The translations under genes and the position numbers were made by a program. A DNA stretch of 64,000 nt. It comes from Pseudomonas rhodesiae (GTDB lineage: Bacteria > Pseudomonadota > Gammaproteobacteria > Pseudomonadales > Pseudomonadaceae). The notes beneath the pieces were generated by a model, which was given only the letters and a program-made list of their open reading frames with translations, was not told the DNA's origin and searched no databases. The stretch spans positions 372,001-436,000 of the forward strand of contig NZ_VFEU01000004.1 in NCBI RefSeq assembly GCF_007858255.1, read 5' to 3'. How positions within the stretch are numbered: the first letter of the stretch is position 1; each line of letters begins with the position of its first letter. This document shows, one piece after another, positions 53,070 through 61,549 of this stretch.

Positions 53070-53411
53070 TTACATCGGCCGCCCCCGCACCTCCTGCTTG
53101 ACGCCCCAGCCCTCGATGATGCCGCCCAAGGGCTCGACCACTGCTTCAAAGTCTTGCTCGAAGTCTCCTATGCCGTCGTAGGTTGCAGACATGATCTTGC
53201 TCAGTTCCAGGTACCAGGCGCCATCATCGCGCGCACTGACCTGAGCGTTCAGGGATTCGCCACGAAATTCGCCCGCAGCTCTGCGCGCCCGTTCTTCGTC
53301 CGGGAAAATCGCGTAGAACTCAATGGGATGAAACCGTGAAAAATCGAAACCGCCTTCTTTCATGCGGCGCAGAACGTGGGTGCTGATGTCTTCTTGATAG
53401 GCTGTGCTCAT
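53070..53411 (-). CDS. rraB: RraB-type ribonuclease E inhibitor
   Basis: 113 residues, acidic, with the RraB-family core: VLRRMKEGGFDFSRFHPIEFY and DISTH near the start, and FEQDFEAVVEPLGG near the end. RraB binds RNase E and changes degradosome composition. Start ATG 53411. An RraA-like gene is also present in the window. Confidence 0.88.
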   Translation of the reverse strand: MSTAYQEDISTHVLRRMKEGGFDFSRFHPIEFYAIFPDEERARRAAGEFRGESLNAQVSARDDGAWYLELSKIMSATYDGIGDFEQDFEAVVEPLGGIIEGWGVKQEVRGRPM

Positions 53412-53624
53412 GAAAAGTGCTCCTCAATACGATGGATAGACTTTCCGTGCTTCCCGAAGCCCGCGCCTTACTGGCGCGGGAACTACGGCAATGGTTTCAC
53501 CGCTGGAAAACAAGCATGTAGCTGACAAGACCAGACCTTAGCGATTCATTCGCTGATCTCGTTTGCAGAGTAGCGCGAAGCAATCGCCTCCACCAGAGGC
53601 GCTTGGGTGGAGGACAGGGAATAT

Positions 53625-53861
53625 TCAGGCGGCGGGAGAAATGTCGAGAATCTGGATACTGTTCTGGTCTTTGAGGATCTTGACCGTCGGCTCCGGCTTG
53701 CGCCCCTCAAGGTCATTGAGGTCGAGTTCGGCGGCAACCGGCACCAGTTTGCTGCGAATCATATGCGCAGCGTCTTCGAGGCTGGGCTTTTGTTCGCAGG
53801 TGAACTGCTCTACGGATTTTTCGCCGTGATCATCAACGAAGGTAATTTGCCACGTTTGCAT
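53625..53861 (-). CDS. Small conserved hypothetical protein
   Basis: 78 residues from ATG at 53861; GGAGG six bases upstream decides the start over the open frame before it. Begins MQTWQITFVDDHGEKS and has a beta-like first half then an Arg/Lys-poor second half; no known domain. An independent gene between rraB and the START protein. Function unknown. Confidence 0.75.
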   Translation of the reverse strand: MQTWQITFVDDHGEKSVEQFTCEQKPSLEDAAHMIRSKLVPVAAELDLNDLEGRKPEPTVKILKDQNSIQILDISPAA

Positions 53862-53964
53862 CGGTGCCTCCTCGATAAAACCCGTGTGTGGGCTCACCTT
53901 TATCTGGACCTTGGGGGTTCGCCAAACGTTCCACCCAAGGCAGGAAGCACCCGATCAATTGCGC

Positions 53965-54570
53965 TTATTTTTCAGCGCGGGCTTTGAGCGCCTTGAGGGT
54001 GTTGAACGGCGCGTCGACCACGAACTTGTTGGCCAGCCACGAAGGCACGCTGCCGCCTGGCTCGGTGTGCACCTGGTAGGTCACTTCGGTTTCGTTAGCG
54101 CCCTTTGGCACCAGTTTCCAGAAACCTTCAACCTGGGCCACACGTACGAAGCCTTTTTCCTCAGGCTTGTAAGTCGGCACGCCTTCCAGCTTGCGGGTTA
54201 CGCTACCGTCAGCCGCTTTGGTGGAGGTGACATGGGTATAGGAGTCACGCGGCGTCACAGGCCATGGCGTGTTGAACTGGGTGTAGGTCCAGGCCTCATC
54301 GCCTTTGCTGTCGATCAGCTTTTGCGATTTGCACTCATGAATCCAGGCACATGCGCCAACCACGTCCTCTTGGATAGCGACGATCTTGGCGACGGGCGCC
54401 TTGATCACCGTTACACCGCGATACGCCTTGTATTTGGAGCCGGCAACTTCGCTCAGGGATACCTTGATGCCGTCGTCGTCTTTGGCGGTCACCCATTCTT
54501 CAGCCTGGGCGGTGGCCGCAAATAACACGGTAAAGCCGCACACCACAGCCATTCGTTTCAGCGAACCCAT
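53965..54570 (-). CDS. START-domain protein, exported
   Basis: 201 residues: signal peptide ending AQA (about 1-23) and a START/Bet-v1-like lipid-binding fold, with EEWVTAKDDDGIKVSLSEV at the start of the mature part, NTPWPVTPRDSY in the middle and VPSWLANKFVVDAP near the end. A periplasmic lipid or hydrophobic-ligand binder is the likely role. Single gene; the start ATG 54570 has no other ATG upstream that fits. Confidence 0.88.
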   Translation of the reverse strand: MGSLKRMAVVCGFTVLFAATAQAEEWVTAKDDDGIKVSLSEVAGSKYKAYRGVTVIKAPVAKIVAIQEDVVGACAWIHECKSQKLIDSKGDEAWTYTQFNTPWPVTPRDSYTHVTSTKAADGSVTRKLEGVPTYKPEEKGFVRVAQVEGFWKLVPKGANETEVTYQVHTEPGGSVPSWLANKFVVDAPFNTLKALKARAEK

Positions 54571-54611
54571 TGTTGTATTCCTTATTGTTCAAGTTCCGAG
54601 AGTAAAGCCCA

Positions 54612-54866
54612 TCAAGCCGCCGTCATCTGTTCCCACCAGCCGATCAAACGGATCGCATCGGCCTGGTCGGTGCCGCACACCTCGATATCAGCCTTGAAAT
54701 CACTGCACACCGCCGGCCGCTCCGGCTGGCCGAACAGTTGGCAGAGCAGTTCGACAGACAGGTGCACACAGCGTTCACCCGCCGGCTTGCCATTGGGCAT
54801 GCCGGGCAACGGCGAACTGATGGAGGGGGCGATGCAGCAAGCGCCACAGCCTTCACGGCATTTCAT
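54612..54866 (-). CDS. YkgJ-family cysteine-cluster protein
   Basis: 84 residues beginning MKCREGCGACC, with further cysteines in ERCVHL, ELLCQLF, AVCSDF and EVCGTD, so at least seven or eight cysteines for a zinc or Fe-S cluster. This pattern is that of the UPF0153/YkgJ family. Function unknown; 41 bases upstream of the START gene. Confidence 0.88.
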   Translation of the reverse strand: MKCREGCGACCIAPSISSPLPGMPNGKPAGERCVHLSVELLCQLFGQPERPAVCSDFKADIEVCGTDQADAIRLIGWWEQMTAA

Positions 54867-55026
54867 GACCAGCAGGTCCTCGACGACTCAATGGGATGGC
54901 TGGGCTAGAGTACGCCCTTAAACAGCCGTTTTAAAATGGTCCAACAGCGGTTTTTCACACAAAAAGAAAGTGACTGACCAGTCTGCGACAGATGGTCGAA
55001 ACGTCGAGTCACTTGGTAGGAAAAGT

Positions 55027-55500
55027 TTACTGCTTGAATTCGAAATCCAGCGCCGCTCCCTCGACATCACGCCGCTCTTCGTTGCGCAATTGCAGGCGCA
55101 TTTCGTTGCTGAGCAGGCGACCGTTAATCTGGAAAGCACTGTTGTCGGTAGGCTTCTCAGCGAACATCGGCGGCAGCAACGGCACGCTCTTGGGCTGGGG
55201 CATGGTGCCCAGCGGCTGCAAATGCCTGACCATGTCCGAAGGCAATGACAGGTCCAACTGGGCCGGCGGCAGTTTGGTCTCGGCCACTTCGTGGGCAGAC
55301 TTGGCCTTTTTGGCCGCCGCGCGTTTCTTGGCGGCGGCGTTTTTTTTCGCAGAAGCGGCCGTCTTAGCCGGCGCCGGCTTAGTGTTCTGCGCGCTCGCCG
55401 CGGGCTTGCTTTCGCTCACGGGAGTCGCCGCCAGCAGCGTGGGGACGTTACACAGGCTTAACAGGCCAATCACCAAAACAGCTCGGAACATCGAGGTCAT
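55027..55500 (-). CDS. Lys/Ala-rich exported protein of unknown function
   Basis: 157 residues from ATG at 55500. Signal peptide (about 1-25, MTSMFRAVLVIGLLSL), then an Ala/Lys/Pro-rich repeat zone (about 30-70, AAAKKRAAAKKAK) and a C-terminal region with LSLPSDMVRHLQPLG. Genomes often label such proteins 'translation initiation factor 2' because the low-complexity part resembles the IF2 N-terminus; no IF2 domain is present. The Lys-rich stretch may interact with the anionic envelope. Confidence 0.75.
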   Translation of the reverse strand: MTSMFRAVLVIGLLSLCNVPTLLAATPVSESKPAASAQNTKPAPAKTAASAKKNAAAKKRAAAKKAKSAHEVAETKLPPAQLDLSLPSDMVRHLQPLGTMPQPKSVPLLPPMFAEKPTDNSAFQINGRLLSNEMRLQLRNEERRDVEGAALDFEFKQ

Positions 55501-55615
55501 ATCGCCTACAGCATTAACGGCAGAAGGCCACATGCTCGCCTGTTGAGGGCAACATGACAAGCTCGGTGATTAGCCAGCTATCGGCAATGTGCCCATTGTG
55601 TATGTCGGCCGTGCC

Positions 55616-57055
55616 TTAAAATCCGGCGGCGGTCTCCTGGCACAGCTGACTGGCCAGCATCCCCAAGGTCATCAACGCCCGCTCTGCCTCGCGGTTCCAC
55701 GGCGTACCGCAGTTGAGCCGGATGCAGTGGTTGAATTGCTCGGTGTTACTGAAGATCAACCCGGGCGCGATGCTGATGCCCTGCTGCAAGGCACGCACAT
55801 GCAGTTCCTGGGTATTGACCCGTCCGGGCAAACTGACCCACAGGATAAAACCGCCGGTGGGACGGGTCATCTGTGTGCCTTCCGGAAAATACTGCTGCAC
55901 CGCCAGTTGGAAGGCGCTGAGGTTCTTGCGGTATTCCTGGCGGATGTAGCGCAGGTGCCTGTCATAGCCGCCATTCTCCAGGTACGCCGCCACGCCCATT
56001 TGGGTGACGCTGCACGCCGAGTGGGTGCTGAACATCTGCAGACGCTGGATCTCCTGCTGGTACTTGCCGGCAATCATCCAACCGATACGCACGCCGGGCG
56101 ATAAGGTTTTGGAGAAGCTGGAGCAATAGATCACCCGGTCCAGGCGGTCATAGGCTTTGAGGGCCTTGGTGCGGCCCAGCTCGAACATCAGCTCGCCGTA
56201 GATATCGTCCTCGACGATCTGGATATCGAAATCCGAAGCCAACCGCAGCAGGTGTTTCTGCCGCTCCTCAGGCATGGTGCCACCCAAGGGATTACTCAGC
56301 CGCGTGGTCAGCACCAGCGCCTTGATCGACCATTGGTTGGCGGCCAGTTGCAGGGCTTCCAGGCTCATGCCGGTGGCCGGGTCGCTGGGGATCTCAATGA
56401 CCTTCAGGCCCAGCAGATCCGCCAGTTGCAGCAGGCCGTAATAAGTGGGGGATTCCGCCGCGATCAGGTCACCGGGGCGGGTCAGCACACGCAGTGACAT
56501 CTGCAACGCATCGACGCACCCGTGGGTGATCACCACTTCGGAAGGATCTACCACCACGCCGGCGTCGCGCATGCGGATCGCCACCTGGCGGCGCAGCGGC
56601 TCGAAGCCGGGGCTGAACATATAGCTGAATGCCCGCGGGCTCTGGAAACGCGTGACCTTGGCCAATTGCTGATGCAGGGCGCGCACCGGCAGGTAGTCGA
56701 CGCTCGGCACCGCAGCGCCCAACGGGAACACACCTTCGCGGCGCGACTCACCCAAAACCTGCTGGATAATGCTGCTGCGCGTGACCAGCCCCGGGCGCTC
56801 CACCCGTGCGATATCCGGCGTGGGCGCGGTGAGCGCGGGGGTTTGATGCACGTAGTAACCGGACTGCGGTCGCGCTCTGATCAGCCCCTGGTCCTCCAGG
56901 TTGGCATAGGCTTGCAATACCGTGGCGTGGCTCACATTGAGCTGGGAACTCATCTTACGTACCGAAGGCACGCGTTCGCCCGGTTGATAAACACCACGCC
57001 GGATATCCTCAGCCAGTTGCTGAGCGATACGTTGGTACAGCAAGAGATTGGTCAT
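55616..57055 (-). CDS. MocR-type regulator (GntR + aminotransferase domain)
   Basis: 479 residues. GntR winged helix at about 8-70 (RRGVYQPGERVPSVRKMSSQLNVSHATVLQAY, split) fused to a PLP aminotransferase domain with K316 (SFSK) and TRLSNPLGGTMP. Distinct from the MocR at 9400-10824. No divergent partner gene is apparent; a REP element and an OmpA gene lie on its upstream side. Target unknown. Confidence 0.9.
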   Translation of the reverse strand: MTNLLLYQRIAQQLAEDIRRGVYQPGERVPSVRKMSSQLNVSHATVLQAYANLEDQGLIRARPQSGYYVHQTPALTAPTPDIARVERPGLVTRSSIIQQVLGESRREGVFPLGAAVPSVDYLPVRALHQQLAKVTRFQSPRAFSYMFSPGFEPLRRQVAIRMRDAGVVVDPSEVVITHGCVDALQMSLRVLTRPGDLIAAESPTYYGLLQLADLLGLKVIEIPSDPATGMSLEALQLAANQWSIKALVLTTRLSNPLGGTMPEERQKHLLRLASDFDIQIVEDDIYGELMFELGRTKALKAYDRLDRVIYCSSFSKTLSPGVRIGWMIAGKYQQEIQRLQMFSTHSACSVTQMGVAAYLENGGYDRHLRYIRQEYRKNLSAFQLAVQQYFPEGTQMTRPTGGFILWVSLPGRVNTQELHVRALQQGISIAPGLIFSNTEQFNHCIRLNCGTPWNREAERALMTLGMLASQLCQETAAGF

Positions 57056-57217
57056 GTCGCAGCACTCGATTTCACGGGCATTTTATTTTTGTGTGAAACA
57101 TACCGGCACAGTTTAGAAGTGTACGGGGACAGTTGCCACAATAGTCGAGCACGACGGGCAGTGATAGCAAAAACTGTAAGGGTGGCGCTGAGGATATTCA
57201 GGCTTGTGCAAAAAAAA

Positions 57218-57250
57218 TGTGGGTAGGGGTTTGCCCCCTCCCACATTTTT
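57218..57250. repeat. REP element
   Basis: TGTGGGTAGGGGTTTGCCCCCTCCCACA, palindrome between the MocR gene and the OmpA-family gene. Confidence 0.85.
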
Positions 57251-57265
57251 AGTCAGCGTAAGGCT

Positions 57266-58081
57266 TCAGCGGGCGGCGCCCAGTTGGCCCTTGGCATCGG
57301 AAAACACGATTTCTACGCGACGGTTCTGCGCGCGGCCGCGCTCGGAAGCGTTAGCTTCCACCGGGTACTGGTCGCCATAGCCTTCGACCTGAATGCGCTT
57401 TTCGTCTATGCCCAGGTCTACCAGCACATCGGCTACCGATTGCGCGCGGTCACGGGACAGTTTGAGGTTTTCCTGCTCGCCACCGGTACTGTCGGTGTAA
57501 CCCTCGATGCGCACCACGCGCTTGGGGTTCAGCTGCAGGAATTGCACAATCTTGAGCACGGTGCGGTTGGCCGAGTTTTTCAGTTCCGCCTCGCCGGTGT
57601 CGAACAGCACATCGCCCAGGGTCATCACCAGGCCCCGATCGGTCTGGGTGGTAGCCAGGCTGGCGATCTGCTCTTCGAGCCATTTGCCCTGTTGCTGCAC
57701 GCTGCTCAGTTTGCTTTCGCGTAGGGCTAGTTGCAGGCGCTGACGTTCCAGTTCGAGCTTGGCGCCGCGTTCTTCATTGAGTGCCTGTTCGGTGTGTTCG
57801 CGGGCGATGGCGCTGTAGCGCTGGCTCAAGTAGGCGTAGTGCACGACGTCGGCGCCGCTGCCCCAGTAGCTGGACAAGCGATCGGCGCGGGCCAGGGATT
57901 CACCTGCCCGAATCACGTCCTTGGGCGCGATGCGCAACACATTGGCGTCTTCCTTGACCTTCTGAAAGTCGCTCCCCGCCTGTTGCAAGGCCTGCTCGCC
58001 ACTCGGGTGGCTGGCACATCCGCCCAGCAACGCGCTGCCCAGCAGCACTGCGCAGCTCACACCTCGGATCATCGGGCTCAT
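57266..58081 (-). CDS. OmpA-family lipoprotein with N-terminal DUF4398-like region
   Basis: 271 residues. Lipobox LLGGC (C22), an N-terminal helical region like DUF4398 (LQQAGSDFQKVKEDANVL), a long coiled coil (about 85-140) and a C-terminal OmpA domain from about 150 with GDVLFDTGEAELK, GYTDSTGGEQ and NRRVEIVF. Predicted outer-membrane lipoprotein that binds peptidoglycan. It overlaps the preceding DUF4398 gene by 4 bases, so the two are an operon. Confidence 0.92.
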   Translation of the reverse strand: MSPMIRGVSCAVLLGSALLGGCASHPSGEQALQQAGSDFQKVKEDANVLRIAPKDVIRAGESLARADRLSSYWGSGADVVHYAYLSQRYSAIAREHTEQALNEERGAKLELERQRLQLALRESKLSSVQQQGKWLEEQIASLATTQTDRGLVMTLGDVLFDTGEAELKNSANRTVLKIVQFLQLNPKRVVRIEGYTDSTGGEQENLKLSRDRAQSVADVLVDLGIDEKRIQVEGYGDQYPVEANASERGRAQNRRVEIVFSDAKGQLGAAR

Positions 58082-58440
58082 TGGGCGTCTCCCAATTGCA
58101 ATTGCTTGCGCAGGCGCGTGATACGGGTGTTGAGCACGTTCAGTTGTTCCTGGCTCTTGCGAGTCAGCACTTTGGCTTCGGCCAGACGCGCGTCCAGCTC
58201 GGCCTGTTCGGCTTGCATGCGCGCGTCCTTGAAGGATTGCTCGGCCATATCGGCCTTGGCCTGGGTGAATTTGTCCTCGGCCAGCTTCAACTCGGGGGAT
58301 TCATCGGCATTGGCGCCGACGGCACTGGCCTGTTCCAGGGCTTGCTGGGTGAGGCGTATTTGTTCATTCGGCGCAGGATCGGCTGCACATCCCGCCAGAG
58401 CGACAACGGCGAGGGCCGCGAAAAGAGGTCGAAGAGTCAC
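58078..58440 (-). CDS. DUF4398-type lipoprotein
   Basis: 120 residues starting at GTG (complement 58438-58440). Lipobox ALAGC (C18) then a helical, Glu/Gln/Ala-rich coiled coil (about 25-118). It ends where the OmpA-family lipoprotein begins, whose N-terminal half is similar, so the pair probably works together at the outer membrane. Confidence 0.85.
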   Translation of the reverse strand: MTLRPLFAALAVVALAGCAADPAPNEQIRLTQQALEQASAVGANADESPELKLAEDKFTQAKADMAEQSFKDARMQAEQAELDARLAEAKVLTRKSQEQLNVLNTRITRLRKQLQLGDAQ

Positions 58441-58449
58441 TGAAAATCC

Positions 58450-59268
58450 CTACTTTGTTGGGGTGCCGACAGATTGTTGCAGTTGCGCCTTCCAGCGCTC
58501 GATATTGCGCTGCAGAGCGGCTTGTACCCCATCGGACCCGGCCAATTCTGTCATCTTTTTGGCCAGCTGTCCGCGCAGCCATGGATCATTGCAGGCCGAG
58601 TTGTGGGAAATCGCCAGGTACAGGCCAGGTTGATCGACGGGCACATCACGGGCGACCAGGTCGCTGCTCATGCCCAGCGACTGCGCCATGGCGGTGCCGG
58701 AATAGCGACCGGCCAGCACATATTCCACTTCCCCCAGCAACAACTTTTGAAATGCAGGCGTCAACGTGGGAAAGCGTTGCAGGCTCAGTTGCTGATTGGC
58801 GAAGGTTTCAAATTCACGGCTTAGGCGCGCACGCTCGGAAATGGCGCCTTTATGACCGTGGAGGTCGGCGGCCGTGGCATAGGCCAGCGCCGAATCCTTG
58901 CGCGTCCAGACCAGATAATCGGCCTGCATCAGGGCGGGATGGATATAGTCGAAGTGGTCCAGCTCCGCCAAGTTTAGCGGTGCATCGGCCAGCATATCCA
59001 TGCGTCCGCTGCGTGCTTCATCCGAAGCCAGGGTGCGCTTGCCGCCGTAGAGCAGGTCGATTTTCAGCCCCAGATCACTGGCGACTTGCTGCAACACATC
59101 GGCAGTGGCACCGATCAGGTGCGTGGGGTCCTGCGGGTCGCGCCATAAGAGCGGCGGTGCGTCCGGGCTGCCGGTAATCACCAGACGATCACATTTACCG
59201 GCAGCCAGCGACAGGGTCGGCAGTAACAGCGTGATACCCAGCAGTGCGGTCCAAGGGCGCAGGTCCAT
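58450..59268 (-). CDS. Periplasmic substrate-binding protein (SBP_bac_3-like)
   Basis: 272 residues from ATG at 59268, with GGAGAACC before it. Signal peptide (about 1-23, ending SLA), then the two-lobed fold of amino-acid-type binding proteins: GATADVLQQVASDLGL and MDMLADAPLN and YVLAGRYSGTAMAQ. No ABC permease gene adjoins it, so it may be an orphan or act in sensing. Its stop is nine bases from the DUF4398 gene start, so they may be co-transcribed. Confidence 0.85.
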   Translation of the reverse strand: MDLRPWTALLGITLLLPTLSLAAGKCDRLVITGSPDAPPLLWRDPQDPTHLIGATADVLQQVASDLGLKIDLLYGGKRTLASDEARSGRMDMLADAPLNLAELDHFDYIHPALMQADYLVWTRKDSALAYATAADLHGHKGAISERARLSREFETFANQQLSLQRFPTLTPAFQKLLLGEVEYVLAGRYSGTAMAQSLGMSSDLVARDVPVDQPGLYLAISHNSACNDPWLRGQLAKKMTELAGSDGVQAALQRNIERWKAQLQQSVGTPTK

Positions 59269-59302
59269 GGCACGGTTCTCCAATTTTCAAAAAAGCCGGG
59301 CA

Positions 59303-59329
59303 TAAAAAAGCCCGGTCATACGACCGGGC
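59303..59329 (-). terminator. Terminator of the etfBA operon
   Basis: GCCCGGTC (59310-59317) / GACCGGGC (59322-59329), followed on the minus strand by a T run (A run 59303-59309 on plus), about 25 bases after etfA. Confidence 0.9.
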
Positions 59330-59352
59330 CCTTTATAAGTGAAGCGACTGGA

Positions 59353-60282
59353 TTAGACCAGCTTCTCCAACTCAGGTACGGCTTCGAACAAGTCCGCTAC
59401 CAGACCGTAATCGGCTACCTGGAAGATCGGTGCTTCTTCGTCCTTGTTGATCGCGACGATCACTTTGGAGTCTTTCATGCCGGCCAAATGCTGGATCGCG
59501 CCGGAGATACCGACGGCGATGTACAGCTGTGGCGCAACGATCTTGCCGGTCTGGCCGACCTGCATGTCGTTGGGTACGAAACCTGCGTCGACGGCCGCGC
59601 GGGAAGCGCCAACCGCGGCGCCCAGCTTGTCGGCCAGGGCGTACAGGTGCTTGAAGTTGTCACCGTTCTGCATGCCACGCCCGCCGGAAACGACGATCTT
59701 GGCAGCGGTCAGTTCAGGACGGTCGGACTTGGCCAGTTCTTCGTTGACGAAGCTGGACGTGCCGGCGTCGTGGGCAGCCGCAACCGCTTCAACAGCGGCC
59801 GAACCACCTTCGGCGGCGACCGGGTCGAAACCGGTGGCACGCACGGTGATCACTTTGATCGCAGCGCTCGATTGCACGGTGGCAATGGCGTTACCGGCAT
59901 AGATTGGGCGTTTGAACGTGTCGGCGCTTTCGACCGAGATGATCTCGGAAATCTGGTCAACGTCCAGCTGCGCGGCAACCCGTGGCAGGATGTTTTTGCC
60001 GTTGGAGGTGGCGGCGGCCAGGATGTGGCTATAGCCCTTGCCCAACTCGGCGACCAGCGGCGCAACGTTTTCCGGCAACTGATGCGCGTAGGCGGCGTTG
60101 TCAGCGTTCAGAACCTTGCTCACACCGGCGATTTTTGCAGCGGCTTCAGCCACGGCGCCCGCGCCTTGGCCGGCGACCAGTACGTGAATGTCGCCACCGA
60201 TCTTAGCGGCGGCAGCCACGGTGTTCAGGGTGGCCGGAGCCAGCACCTTGTTGTCGTGTTCGGCGATTACCAAGATAGTCAT
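59353..60282 (-). CDS. etfA: Electron transfer flavoprotein alpha subunit
   Basis: 309 residues. FAD-binding C-terminal domain with [42 protein letters not shown] (split), and [13 protein letters not shown]. It accepts electrons from acyl-CoA and other dehydrogenases and passes them to Etf-QO. Two bases after etfB, so co-translated. Confidence 0.97.
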   Translation of the reverse strand: MTILVIAEHDNKVLAPATLNTVAAAAKIGGDIHVLVAGQGAGAVAEAAAKIAGVSKVLNADNAAYAHQLPENVAPLVAELGKGYSHILAAATSNGKNILPRVAAQLDVDQISEIISVESADTFKRPIYAGNAIATVQSSAAIKVITVRATGFDPVAAEGGSAAVEAVAAAHDAGTSSFVNEELAKSDRPELTAAKIVVSGGRGMQNGDNFKHLYALADKLGAAVGASRAAVDAGFVPNDMQVGQTGKIVAPQLYIAVGISGAIQHLAGMKDSKVIVAINKDEEAPIFQVADYGLVADLFEAVPELEKLV

Positions 60283-60284
60283 GT

Positions 60285-61034
60285 TCAGATTACCTTCGCT
60301 TCGTTTTTCAGTTTCTCGACCAGTTCGGCCACCGACTTGACCTTGATGCCCGCGCTGCGTGCAGCCGGCGCTTCGACTTTGACGGTCTTGTTGGTGGAGG
60401 CGGTGGAAACGCCCAAGGCATCCGGAGTCAGCGACTCAAGCGGCTTTTTCTTGGCTTTCATAATGTTTGGCAGGGACGCGTAGCGCGGCTCGTTCAAACG
60501 CAGGTCGGTGGTGACGATGGCCGGCAGTTTCAGGGAAACCGTTTGGGCGCCGCCGTCGATTTCGCGGGTCACAGCAACGCTGTCGCCGCTTACTTCGACC
60601 TTGGAAGCGAAGGTGCCCTGGCCGTAACCGGTCAGTGCAGCCAGCATCTGGCCGGTCTGGTTGTTGTCGCTGTCGATAGCTTGTTTGCCCAGGATCACCA
60701 GCTGAGGCTGTTCCTTATCGACAACGGCTTTGAGCAACTTGGCCACGGCCAGGGAGGTCAGGTCCTCGGCAGACTCGACCAGGATGGCGCGGTCCGCGCC
60801 CAGGGCCAGGGCAGTGCGCAACTGCTCTTGAGCAGTGGTTGGGCCGATGGACACCACGACGATTTCAGTCGCAACGCCTTTCTCTTTCAGACGCACTGCT
60901 TCTTCAACAGCGATCTCGCAGAAAGGGTTCATCGACATTTTGACGTTAGCAAGATCGACGCCGGAATTGTCCGCCTTGACGCGAACTTTCACGTTGTAAT
61001 CGACAACGCGTTTGACAGCTACAAGAACCTTCAT
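60285..61034 (-). CDS. etfB: Electron transfer flavoprotein beta subunit
   Basis: 249 residues with AMP-binding motifs [15 protein letters not shown] near the N-terminus and [18 protein letters not shown], and [13 protein letters not shown] near the end. Partner of EtfA. First gene of the operon; divergent from etfQO across a 515-base gap. Confidence 0.97.
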   Translation of the reverse strand: MKVLVAVKRVVDYNVKVRVKADNSGVDLANVKMSMNPFCEIAVEEAVRLKEKGVATEIVVVSIGPTTAQEQLRTALALGADRAILVESAEDLTSLAVAKLLKAVVDKEQPQLVILGKQAIDSDNNQTGQMLAALTGYGQGTFASKVEVSGDSVAVTREIDGGAQTVSLKLPAIVTTDLRLNEPRYASLPNIMKAKKKPLESLTPDALGVSTASTNKTVKVEAPAARSAGIKVKSVAELVEKLKNEAKVI

Positions 61035-61400
61035 GGATTCCTCGTTACTCTCCGGTGAAAAGAAAGTCGCCTAGGCGAACCTGGCGGTTGATGCTCATCG
61101 GCACACAAGGGCACCTCTAAAAACCTCGGCAGCGGCAAACCGACGCAAGTAACGACCGTTCGTCAGGGGTGACTGGGAGGTCATTCTTAATCGCGGCGTG
61201 TAAACTGCGCGCCATTCTTTGCACGCGTACCTGCCGTTTCTACCGTTGCGTTGCTTTTGGACGTGCTCTTGAAACCCGCTGTCTGCCTACGGTAAGCGCA
61301 AAACCGACCGTATCTTGACCGGAACGCCTATTCTGGTCAATACGGCAAAATGGTCAGTCATAAGCCGCGTTGCTTTGATTTACCTAGCCTGCGGGCAATT

Positions 61401-61414
61401 CAAACAAACGTTTG
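61401..61414 (+). promoter_or_regulatory. PsrA-like box CAAAC-N4-GTTTG upstream of etfQO
   Basis: CAAACAAACGTTTG fits the PsrA consensus (G/C)AAAC-N2-4-GTTT(G/C), and a 12-bp perfect palindrome (ACAAACGTTTGT, 61404-61415) overlaps it. It lies directly before the -35 element at 61417, so binding would block the promoter. PsrA senses fatty acids in pseudomonads and is known to control ETF genes. Confidence 0.65.
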
Positions 61415-61416
61415 TA

Positions 61417-61445
61417 TTGGACGCTGACAGTGGTCTATATATAAT
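61417..61445 (+). promoter_or_regulatory. Sigma-70 promoter of etfQO
   Basis: TTGGAC (61417-61422), a 17-base spacer and TATAAT (61440-61445). Near-consensus, about 105 bases upstream of the etfQO start. Confidence 0.8.
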
Positions 61446-61549
61446 GCGCCACCTAGAGAGAACGGTGGGTCTTACCGTTGCTGTAAGACGATGCCGAACC
61501 TCCATCCATTAGAAAAAAAGCCTGTTGAGCCTTGAGTAGGAGATAGCCT

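Larger units (their letters stand above)
61035..61549. other. Divergent etfBA/etfQO intergenic region (515 bp)
   Basis: No gene of its own is visible. It contains the promoters of etfBA (leftward, not resolved) and of etfQO (rightward, resolved at 61417-61445). A PsrA-like box precedes the latter. Codon bias and frames give no hint of a small protein. Confidence 0.7.

Noticed and set aside
53460..53480. CCCGCGCC/GGCGCGGG hairpin as terminator of the 78-residue gene
   Set aside because: No T run on the minus strand and 145 bases from the stop; may be only local structure.
55027..55500. Translation initiation factor 2
   Set aside because: Only the Ala/Lys-rich segment resembles IF2; no GTPase domain and a signal peptide is present.
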